NCBI GenBank assembly: GCA_042089915.1
Contig: JBELJZ010000001.1
Location: 1 to 64,000, forward strand
Source: UBA8752 sp002172485
GTDB lineage: Bacteria; Bacteroidota; Bacteroidia; Flavobacteriales_D; Sanyastnellaceae
Direction: 5' to 3'
DNA length: 64,000 bases
Made by a program: the position numbers and the translations under genes. How positions within the stretch are numbered: position 1 is the stretch's first letter; the number at the start of each line of letters is the position of its first letter. This document shows, piece by piece, positions 57,740-64,000 of the stretch. The notes under the pieces were generated by a model. That model was not told the origin of the DNA and made no database searches. It saw nothing but the letters and a program-made list of their open reading frames with translations.

Positions 57740-59545
57740 TCAACGGACCATCAGGCGCTGGGACCAGACGCCGCGGCCTTCCACTTCGAGTGTGAGGACG
57801 TAGGCGCCAGCCACCAGCGGTGCGGCGTCGAGGAAGTGTTTGCTGACGCCCGCGGGGAGCTGGCCTTCAAACAACACGGCGACTTCGCGACCGGCGGCAT
57901 CGCGCAGGGCAATGCGGCCCTCAGCGGCCCGGCGGAGTTCCACGGGCACGCAGGTGATGGCGGAGGCGGGGTTCGGGAATGCGGGCTGGAAGCCAGCGAA
58001 GGCCTGGGCGCCGTCGAGGCCGTTGATGACCGCTTCTCCCACACGGAACTGCCAGAAGCCTTCCGGAGCGGGCATCGGGCGGTCCTGCGTCTTGCCGCTG
58101 ACGGACGTGCCCTCCACGTAGTACTGGACCGCCGTGCCCTCTGCTTGGGCGGGAATGTCCGCGGACCACATGTCATCCGCGCCCGCGGTCATGGCGACCT
58201 CGGCGTATTCCGTCTCACCCTCCGTACGCCAGAAGAGGCGGGCAGAAGCGATGCCGGAGCGGTGCTGGACCAAGGCTTCCACCGGGTAGGGGTTGACCGT
58301 GTCTTCGGTGTCGTCGAGGGGTTGGTGGCTGATGAGCAGCGGGTCCTCCACGCCCACACTGTGCGTGATGCAGTGGATGGCGCCACTGGCGGAGATGATT
58401 TGGTTGCAGTCGATGCCGACGACATTGTAACCGGGCAAGGCCGCCTCGTAGATGGCGATGGCCGTGGTGTCGTATTCCTCGTAGTAGGTCGGCATGAGAA
58501 TGGTGTTGTTGACGAACACCGAGTTGGTGTAGGTCATGTAGTCACCGCCGGCGTCGGGGTATCCGCCGCCCCAGCCCGGCTCCGGGGGAGAGGGAATGCG
58601 AATCACGTCGTACGGGGTGCCGAACACGCTGTTGTGGTTGGCGAGCACGTACTCAAGGTTGGCCTCGATTTGCGGTCCATCCGCCACGCCCTCGGGGTAT
58701 TCGGCCATGAGGATGGTCTCCTCATCGAGCAGCTTCATGTGCATGTCGATGTGGTGGATGCCGTCAAAGGGCAGGTTCTCCATCCGCACGTAGGTGTGCA
58801 GGCCCATGAAGTCGGCCAGGATGCTTTCGATTTCCTCGACGCTCTGGTCGGGGTATTGGGTGTCCCACCAGGTGTTGCCGCCGCTGTTCTCATCCACGAT
58901 GAGGTTGGAGGCGAAGCCAGTTCCGAAGCCATCGCTCATGAAGTTGCCCCCGGTGTTCATTAGGTCGTAAGGGTTAGCGGTGGTTTCGTAGAGGTCGATG
59001 CCCATCTCGTCTGCGATGACTTGAGGGGAAACGTCGTCAGCTGGGCGGGGACGGTTGTAGATCCAGTCGACGATGATCCGGTCGTCCACACCATTTCCGT
59101 ACACGGTGTTGGGACCGTAATCGCGGATCCACACCGTGTTCATCGGGTTGTCGATGATGGTGATGTTGTCGAGGCTCGCAGCCGGTCCGCCATTGTTGTT
59201 GGAGGTGAGGTAATCCTCCACGTCGTTGGCGTAGCTGGTCAGGATGATGACCTGACACTCCTGGGCGGCGTTCACGACAATCTGCTTCTCAATGGCGCTG
59301 TAGCCTTCCCATCCCACGCAGAGGACTTCGATTTCTTCCCATTCCGCCATGGTGCGCAGTCCGTCGAAATCGGGCGGGGTGGTCTCTCCACGGGTGACAG
59401 GGGCATCGAAGCTGTGCGTCTCGAAGTACTGGACCTCTCGGGCATCGATGCCGTGGGAGAGGGGGGCATCAAGGCGCTGTGCCCATGCTGCAACGGGGAG
59501 GAGCAGGGCAATCAGGAGGAGGCGGGAGGCGGAGAACGGTTTCAT
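57740..59545 (-). CDS. Secreted agmatine/peptidylarginine deiminase-family protein with T9SS tail
   Basis: The 601-residue protein has a signal peptide (residues ~1-22, LLLIALLLPVAAWAQ). A PAD_porph domain (~70-420) has the motifs NTVWIRDYGPNTVYGNG (catalytic Asp), HHIDMHMKLLDEET (His and Asp), TYTNSVFVNN and GAIHCITHSVG with the nucleophile Cys. A beta domain follows, and the C-terminal ~80 residues (PNPASAI, GAYVLTLEV, SQRLMVR) are a type-A T9SS sorting domain. The family includes AguA (agmatine to N-carbamoylputrescine) and P. gingivalis PPAD (protein citrullination). Secretion through T9SS favours an extracellular role. A minus-strand TACCTTTA box lies 18 nt before the ATG. Confidence 0.85.
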   Translation of the reverse strand: MKPFSASRLLLIALLLPVAAWAQRLDAPLSHGIDAREVQYFETHSFDAPVTRGETTPPDFDGLRTMAEWEEIEVLCVGWEGYSAIEKQIVVNAAQECQVIILTSYANDVEDYLTSNNNGGPAASLDNITIIDNPMNTVWIRDYGPNTVYGNGVDDRIIVDWIYNRPRPADDVSPQVIADEMGIDLYETTANPYDLMNTGGNFMSDGFGTGFASNLIVDENSGGNTWWDTQYPDQSVEEIESILADFMGLHTYVRMENLPFDGIHHIDMHMKLLDEETILMAEYPEGVADGPQIEANLEYVLANHNSVFGTPYDVIRIPSPPEPGWGGGYPDAGGDYMTYTNSVFVNNTILMPTYYEEYDTTAIAIYEAALPGYNVVGIDCNQIISASGAIHCITHSVGVEDPLLISHQPLDDTEDTVNPYPVEALVQHRSGIASARLFWRTEGETEYAEVAMTAGADDMWSADIPAQAEGTAVQYYVEGTSVSGKTQDRPMPAPEGFWQFRVGEAVINGLDGAQAFAGFQPAFPNPASAITCVPVELRRAAEGRIALRDAAGREVAVLFEGQLPAGVSKHFLDAAPLVAGAYVLTLEVEGRGVWSQRLMVR

Positions 59546-59640
59546 AGTCTCAGGTTTCGGATGTAAAGGTAACGCGGCCCCAAAGCAAAAGGTGGCCCCG
59601 GGGCACAATGCGCCGAGACCACCTCTTGCAAAAGCGGGCG

Positions 59641-60060
59641 TTATTGCTTGAAGAAGATGGGCAGGGTGATGGTCGTGGCGACCGGCTGGCCGTCCTTCAT
59701 CGCGGGAGACCAGGCTGGCATGGCTTCGGCGGCAGCGATGGCTGCACTGTCGAGTGCCGGGTGCAGCGGCTTCTTGACCATAACGTTGGTCACCGCTCCG
59801 GTTTCGGCAATGGTAAATTCCACGAAGACCTTGCCCTCCACACCGTCGGCCTTGGCGGCTTCCGGATAGGTGACTTCGCCGGCGATGAACTCCATGACCT
59901 TGGCGGCTCCGCCGGGGAATTCAGCGGAAATGACTTCGCCAGGGGTCGGGGTTTCCTCCTCTTGGGCGGAAGGAGCCTTGCCTTCTGCACAGGCGGTGAG
60001 CAGGCTCAGGGACAGTGCCATGGCGGACAGGCCAAAGGCGTTGCGGGTGAATCGAATCAT
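59641..60060 (-). CDS. Lipoprotein with TonB C-terminal domain
   Basis: The 139-residue protein has a lipoprotein signal with lipobox LLTAC (Cys ~24), then a short Glu/Pro linker and a TonB C-terminal beta domain (ITYPEAAKADGVEGKVFVEFTI and AAEAMPAWSPAMKDGQPV). Normal TonB is anchored in the inner membrane by a helix and transmits energy from ExbB/ExbD; this protein has no such helix, so it cannot be classical TonB. It may be an outer-membrane-associated accessory protein. A TTAATTTG box ends 5 nt before the ATG. Confidence 0.8.
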   Translation of the reverse strand: MIRFTRNAFGLSAMALSLSLLTACAEGKAPSAQEEETPTPGEVISAEFPGGAAKVMEFIAGEVTYPEAAKADGVEGKVFVEFTIAETGAVTNVMVKKPLHPALDSAAIAAAEAMPAWSPAMKDGQPVATTITLPIFFKQ

Positions 60061-60069
60061 GGGGCCAAA

Positions 60070-60735
60070 TTAACCCGCGCTGTGGACCTTGGCATCGAGC
60101 AGGCGCCCCACCGTCAACGGATCGATGTGGTGTGCGCCTTTAAAGGTGTGCAGGTGCACCGCATCGGGATGGCCACTGGCCTCCTTCCAATTCTCCTCGG
60201 CAGTCTTGAACTGCGCGGTGTGATCGGTGATGTAGGGGTCCTCCGAGCCGACGATGAGGTGCAAGTCCGGAGCTTGGTTCAATTCGCCTTCCATCGCTTT
60301 GAGGTCGGGCGGGATGACCCCGCTGTGGGCAATGAGGCCATCCCAAGAGTGGGCGCCATGTTGGCCCAGTGCGGCCCAACGCAACGCGGTCGCCGCCCCT
60401 TGGGAGAAGCCGAGCAGGACCTGCCGGCCTTGGCGCTCCGGGTCGAGTTTCGTTCGCAGTGCGTCGAGGGCGTTCACGTAATCCGCGATGTCGTCGAGCC
60501 GGGCTTCCCGGGTCATCCAACTGGCGCCCACCCGGCCTTCCGTCCCTTGGAGGTAGAAGCGGTGTGCGCCCTCCGGGGCCAAGACGGTCCAGCCTGCCGC
60601 GCGTTGGGGCTCAAACTTTCGAATGAAGTACTCGGCCAATTGGCCGTAGCCGTGCAGCACATACAGGACGCCACCGTGGGCGCGATCGGCATCGGGTGCC
60701 AAGGACCACCATCGGGCCGTCCGGTTGACCTGCAT
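60070..60735 (-). CDS. Phospholipase/carboxylesterase-type serine hydrolase
   Basis: The 221-residue alpha/beta hydrolase has LYVLHGYGQLAEYF near the N-terminus, the nucleophile elbow LLGFSQGAATALRW (GxSxG), a catalytic Asp in VGSEDPYI and a His in GAHHIDPL. It lacks a signal peptide, so it is cytoplasmic. The family acts on short acyl esters, lysophospholipids or acyl-thioesters; substrate unknown. I chose the ATG at 60735 as the family-like start. It is separated from the TonB-domain lipoprotein by 9 nt and probably transcribed with uvrD and the lipoprotein upstream. Confidence 0.82.
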   Translation of the reverse strand: MQVNRTARWWSLAPDADRAHGGVLYVLHGYGQLAEYFIRKFEPQRAAGWTVLAPEGAHRFYLQGTEGRVGASWMTREARLDDIADYVNALDALRTKLDPERQGRQVLLGFSQGAATALRWAALGQHGAHSWDGLIAHSGVIPPDLKAMEGELNQAPDLHLIVGSEDPYITDHTAQFKTAEENWKEASGHPDAVHLHTFKGAHHIDPLTVGRLLDAKVHSAG

Positions 60736-60755
60736 GGTGTGGGACGTAGCAGACG

Positions 60756-61412
60756 TCACCAGGTGAGGTTGAGGTTGGCCGAACCAAAGGCCGGACAAAA
60801 CGTGGAGTCGATGAAGATGCCGTCGGGCTGTCCGATGAGGGCCACTTCCAAGTCGGCACCCCAGGTCATCCAGCGGTCTCCATGCATCAGGCAGGACCAG
60901 CTGGAGTCGGCACCCACTCCCTCGAGCACCAAGACATCGGTTGGGCAACAGGCGCATGGAAAGTCTTCACCCAGGTTGAAGGCCAAGCGGTCCGTGCTGT
61001 CCTCTGGGGCCAGGCTGGCGAGCTGGACATGGAGGGTACACACCGCATTCATGGACACGTTCACTTGAGCGGGTTCACCGGGCAATAGCTCGTCGGGGTC
61101 CAGGGTGCCGGCCGCCGTGAAATGGCCCGCAGCCTCGGAGGTCCAGCGCAAGCTGTAGCTGCTTCGGCGGGGGAATTCCGTCGAGAATTGGCCAAGGCCA
61201 TCGGATTCCGCAGCCGCGACTTCCTCCTCGGCTTGCAACGCGCCGTCCTCCACAGCCCGCTCAAACAGGGTCCAGTCCGCGCCCGCCACGGGCTCTCCGG
61301 AGGGCACGGTGTGGATTTGCCCTTCGACTTGCAGTTGCATGCCCTCGGTGGAGCGGTTGCAGCCCGTGGCGATCAGCACAAGGAGGGAGGACATCCAAAC
61401 GCAACGGTCCAT
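60756..61412 (-). CDS. Lipoprotein of unknown function
   Basis: The 218-residue protein has a lipoprotein signal (LLVLIATGC, Cys ~18). A carboxypeptidase-regulatory-like beta segment (TVPSGEPVAGADWTLFE and FSTEFPRRSSYSLRW) leads into a region with four closely spaced cysteines (DFPCACCPTDVL and WSCLMHG). It overlaps the uvrD stop by one base (TGATG), which fixes its start at 61412. No enzyme motif is recognised. It may be surface- or periplasm-exposed and part of an envelope complex (inference). Confidence 0.75.
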   Translation of the reverse strand: MDRCVWMSSLLVLIATGCNRSTEGMQLQVEGQIHTVPSGEPVAGADWTLFERAVEDGALQAEEEVAAAESDGLGQFSTEFPRRSSYSLRWTSEAAGHFTAAGTLDPDELLPGEPAQVNVSMNAVCTLHVQLASLAPEDSTDRLAFNLGEDFPCACCPTDVLVLEGVGADSSWSCLMHGDRWMTWGADLEVALIGQPDGIFIDSTFCPAFGSANLNLTW

Positions 61413-63703
61413 CACAATACGTCGAGTTTGGCAAACTTCAGCAGGAGCTGCTTTTGGCCTGCAGAGGGGAAGAAGACGGTGGCCTTCACGTTGGGTTCCT
61501 CGCCCTCGAGCTTGAGGACCTTGCCTTTGCCGAATCGGGCATGCTTCACCTCCACGCCAGGTGCGATGGCCCCAGAGGCGGCCGGCGCCACACCAGCAGA
61601 AGGTGCTCCACCCGGCGCATTGGAGACCTTTTTCATGCCCGGCTTGGGGGGCACGCCCCCGCGGTTTCCCGACGGCATGGGCTTGTAGAAGGAGGTCCGG
61701 GCCGAATTGAAGTCGAAAGGCTCGGGGCGCTTTGCACTCACCGTGGGCAGGTTGAGGTACTGTTCGTCGATTTCCTCAATGAAACGAGAAGGCTCGTTTT
61801 GGATGAGTTGGCCCCACCGATAGCGGGTCAGGGCGTAGCTGAGGGTGGCCCGTTTCTCGGCGCGGGTGAGCGCGACATAAAAGAGGCGGCGCTCTTCTTC
61901 CAGTTCTTCTCTCGTGTTGAGGGCCATCTGACTGGGGAAGAGATTCTCCTCCAATCCCACCACATAGACGTAAGGGTACTCCAGCCCTTTGGCCGCATGG
62001 ATGGTCATCATCGAGACCTTGTCTTCGTCACCATCGTCCTGATCGGCGTCGGTGAGCAACGCCACATCCACGAGGAAGTCCCCCATGGTGCGGATGGTGT
62101 CGGGATTGGTTGGGTCCACCTCTTCGGAGAATTCCTTCATGCCCGCCAGCAGCTCTTCGACATTCTCATACCGCGCCACGCCTTCGGGGGTCTTGTCCTT
62201 GTGCAGCTCGCGGAGGAGGCCGGTGTGCTGGGCAATGTGGTGGCCGAGGTCGAAGGCGTTGGCCGTCTCGAGGCGGGTGGCAAACCCTTGCACCATGGTG
62301 GCGAAGTCCTGGAGTTTGCCCCAAGCCGCTCCTTTGATGTCCTCCGGCTTGCGCAACGGATCCTGCAGCACGTCCCACAGGGAACATTCGTGGTGGGCAG
62401 CAGCCACGGTCAGCCGGTCCATGGTGGTTTTGCCGATGCCCCGGGCCGGATAATTGACCACGCGCTTGAAGCTCTCGTCGTCGGCCGGGTTGGCCGTGAG
62501 GCGGAAGTAGGCAATGAGGTCCTTGATTTCCTTTCGCTGGTAGAAACTGAGTCCACCGTAAATGCGGTAGGGGATGTTGCGCTTCCGCAATTGTTCCTCG
62601 AACGCCCGGCTTTGGGCATTGGTGCGATATAGGATGGCGAAGTCCTGATGCTGGGCCTGCTCTCTGGACCGGGTGGTCAATATGGAGTCCGCAATGTGGC
62701 TGCCTTCGTCGTTGTCGCTGAGTGCGCGGTGCACATCAATCTTGTCTCCGTCGTCGTTGCCGGTCCAGACTTCTTTCTGAATCTGGTCTTGGTTCTTGGC
62801 GATGATGGTGTTGGCCGCCTCGACGATGGTCTTCGTGCTGCGGTAGTTCTGCTCGAGCTTGTAAACGACGCAGTCGGAGTAGTCGCGCTGGAAATTGAGG
62901 ATGTTCTGGATGTTGGCCCCGCGGAAGCTGTAAATGCTCTGGGCGTCATCCCCCACGACGCAGACGTTCTCCCGGGCCGCACCCAATTGTCGGATGATGA
63001 GATATTGGGCGAAGTTGGTGTCCTGATACTCGTCGACCAGGATGAAGGCGAATTTCTGCTGGTATTTGTGGAGGAGATCCGGAAAGTCCCGCAGGAGGAC
63101 GTTGGTCTTGAAGAGCAAGTCGTCGAAGTCCATGGCGCCAGAACGCTGCAGTCTCTTGTTATAGCCGGCGTAGATCTCCGCAATCCGGGGACGGCCCGAT
63201 TGCTGGTCCTCCCCTATGATGTCGAGGTTGGCGGCATAATCCTGCGGGCCGATGAGGTTGTTCTTGGCACCCGAGATGCGCCCGTGGATGGCGTTGGGCT
63301 TGTAGAGTTTGTCGTCCAAGCCAAGCCCCTTGATGACATCCTTGATGACACTGCGGCTGTCTTGTGTGTCGTAGATGGTGAAGTTGGACGGGTAGTTGAT
63401 CCGGTCGGCTTCGATTCGGAGGATGCGGGCAAAAACGGAGTGAAAGGTGCCCATCCAGATGTTGCGGGCTTCCGATTCGCCGACGATCTTGCCGATTCGG
63501 CCCTTCATTTCGCGCGCGGCTTTGTTCGTGAAGGTGAGGGCGAGAATGGAGAAGGGATCGACGCCCTGGTCGATCAGGTGAGCGATGCGGTGGGTGAGCA
63601 CACGGGTTTTTCCGGAACCAGCTCCTGCCACCACCATCATCGGGCCTTCAATGTGCCCTGCTGCCGCCCGTTGGGCGTCGTTCAATCCCGCCAGCATCTC
63701 CAT
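61412..63703 (-). CDS. uvrD: UvrD/PcrA-type superfamily I DNA helicase
   Basis: The 763-residue 3'-5' helicase acts in nucleotide excision repair, mismatch repair and clearance of replication obstacles. The visible motifs are I (GAGSGKTRVLTHRI), II (LVDEYQDTN), III (VVGDDAQSIYSFRGA), IV (EQNYRST), V (MTIHAAKGLEYPYVY) and VI (VALTRAEK). A C-terminal RNA-polymerase-binding Tudor-like domain (HARFGKGKVLKLEG) is present as in PcrA. The ATG at 63703 follows TACTTTTG by 5 nt. It is divergent from rpsL with 183 nt between. Confidence 0.97.
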   Translation of the reverse strand: MEMLAGLNDAQRAAAGHIEGPMMVVAGAGSGKTRVLTHRIAHLIDQGVDPFSILALTFTNKAAREMKGRIGKIVGESEARNIWMGTFHSVFARILRIEADRINYPSNFTIYDTQDSRSVIKDVIKGLGLDDKLYKPNAIHGRISGAKNNLIGPQDYAANLDIIGEDQQSGRPRIAEIYAGYNKRLQRSGAMDFDDLLFKTNVLLRDFPDLLHKYQQKFAFILVDEYQDTNFAQYLIIRQLGAARENVCVVGDDAQSIYSFRGANIQNILNFQRDYSDCVVYKLEQNYRSTKTIVEAANTIIAKNQDQIQKEVWTGNDDGDKIDVHRALSDNDEGSHIADSILTTRSREQAQHQDFAILYRTNAQSRAFEEQLRKRNIPYRIYGGLSFYQRKEIKDLIAYFRLTANPADDESFKRVVNYPARGIGKTTMDRLTVAAAHHECSLWDVLQDPLRKPEDIKGAAWGKLQDFATMVQGFATRLETANAFDLGHHIAQHTGLLRELHKDKTPEGVARYENVEELLAGMKEFSEEVDPTNPDTIRTMGDFLVDVALLTDADQDDGDEDKVSMMTIHAAKGLEYPYVYVVGLEENLFPSQMALNTREELEEERRLFYVALTRAEKRATLSYALTRYRWGQLIQNEPSRFIEEIDEQYLNLPTVSAKRPEPFDFNSARTSFYKPMPSGNRGGVPPKPGMKKVSNAPGGAPSAGVAPAASGAIAPGVEVKHARFGKGKVLKLEGEEPNVKATVFFPSAGQKQLLLKFAKLDVL

Positions 63704-63708
63704 GATCC

Positions 63709-63716
63709 CAAAAGTA
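63709..63716 (-). promoter_or_regulatory. Start-proximal -7 box of uvrD
   Basis: TACTTTTG on the minus strand is a perfect TAnnTTTG match and ends 5 nt before the uvrD ATG. No -33 TTG is seen. Confidence 0.5.
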
Positions 63717-63785
63717 GCCGGATTGGGTTGGCCGGCTCCGGTCGCAGTCCACGAAGGGCTGTGGAATCATCTACACAATTCGATG

Positions 63786-63815
63786 TTGGAATTCCCGTCA
63801 TTTCACGTAGTTTTG
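63786..63815 (+). promoter_or_regulatory. Canonical promoter of rpsL
   Basis: TTG (63786-63788) and TAGTTTTG (63808-63815) are separated by 19 nt. The rpsL ATG lies 71 nt downstream, leaving a leader with an AT-rich tail. Confidence 0.75.
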
Positions 63816-63886
63816 CACCCCCGTTGAAAAATGGGGCAGGGCATGAATTGTCCCTGATTGTTTGAAAAAGACGCAGATAAAAAGCA

Positions 63887-64000
63887 ATGCCGACGATCCA
63901 ACAGTTGATCCGCAAAGGCCGCACGGACAAGGTGTATACCTCCAAGTCCGCTGCACTCGACTCCTGTCCTCAGCGACGGGGTGTTTGTGTGCGTGTGTAC
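63887..64000 (+). CDS. rpsL: 30S ribosomal protein S12 (3' truncated by the window)
   Basis: The 38 visible residues start PTIQQLIRKGRTDKVYTSKS, followed by CPQRRGVCVRVY, which is the S12 N-terminus. S12 sits at the decoding centre; the streptomycin-related residues lie beyond the window. It is normally the first gene of the str operon (rpsL-rpsG-fusA). It has a canonical promoter and a leader of about 65 nt, unlike most genes here. Confidence 0.97.
   Translation, partial: MPTIQQLIRKGRTDKVYTSKSAALDSCPQRRGVCVRVY

Noticed and set aside
59608..61068. Plus-strand frame opposite the TonB-domain lipoprotein, esterase and second lipoprotein
   Set aside because: The minus-strand genes have signal peptides, lipoboxes and a serine-hydrolase motif set; the plus-strand frame is spurious.

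Overview
The window looks like a chromosomal stretch of a GC-rich Bacteroidota bacterium, probably a marine-type Flavobacteriales relative (lineage inferred, not tested). The evidence is: type IX secretion (T9SS) C-terminal sorting domains on two secreted proteins; GCTDxxACNYxPxA repeats; Bacteroidota-type -7 boxes (TAnnTTTG/TAnnTTCG) with almost no Shine-Dalgarno signals; a DUF4290 gene; a Bacteroidota-style two-motif DnaJ; and an exbB/exbD/exbD transport operon. Coding density is very high. I found no stretch over 300 bases without a gene, and no insertion sequence, prophage, CRISPR array or rRNA.

Layout. 1-5613: a giant T9SS surface protein, truncated at its 5' end. 5718-9756: heptosyltransferase-like GT9, acyl-CoA thioesterase, HemJ, TatD and asparaginase. 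9872-9956: tRNA-Ser, then an exported pirin. 11110-13667: ExbB/ExbD proton-driven transport operon. 13669-17589 (minus): hydroxyacid dehydrogenase, MgtE, TadA and a MurG-like glycosyltransferase. 17610-21438: TrmB, an alkyltransferase-like protein, Mrp, NifU-like protein, flavin NADPH reductase and a 2Fe-2S ferredoxin. 21439-28684 (minus): seven-gene nucleotide-sugar/capsule operon. 28800-38406: dockerin-like secreted protein, tRNA-Leu, a 1342-residue M43 protease, tRNA-Gly, WaaA, two outer-membrane proteins and an arylsulfotransferase-like secreted protein. 38410-43952: two-component system, secreted unknown, DUF4290, MurA and a TlpA-like thioredoxin. 44080-50722: GrpE, DnaJ, ABC exporter, Ppx/GppA, an NtrC-like regulator and a small membrane protein. 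50723-57670: AlaS, M23 peptidase, MerR regulator, HldD, QueD, FolE and a Bax-inhibitor homologue. 57740-63703 (minus): secreted arginine-deiminase-family protein with a T9SS tail, TonB-domain lipoprotein, esterase, lipoprotein and UvrD/PcrA. 63887-end: start of rpsL.

How the genes fit together. GT9, WaaA, HldD, MurA and the nucleotide-sugar operon all serve envelope building (LPS core, peptidoglycan, surface polysaccharide). Mrp, the NifU-like protein, the reductase and the ferredoxin form an Fe-S/electron-transfer block. GrpE, DnaJ, the ABC exporter, Ppx and the regulator are tightly packed and may be co-transcribed. The secreted proteins use at least two kinds of C-terminus: the known T9SS type-A domain, and a dockerin-like DGxxGxxDxLxLLxxFG end whose role I cannot assign.

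The strongest unexplained signal runs across the whole window. A -7-like box sits 4 nt (3-6 nt) before the start codon of at least a dozen genes, including three with GTG starts. This would give leaderless mRNAs if the boxes are promoters. However, the copies I checked mostly lack a -33 TTG, whereas the boxes farther from genes (tRNA-Gly, rpsL, M23 peptidase) have one at 19-20 nt.
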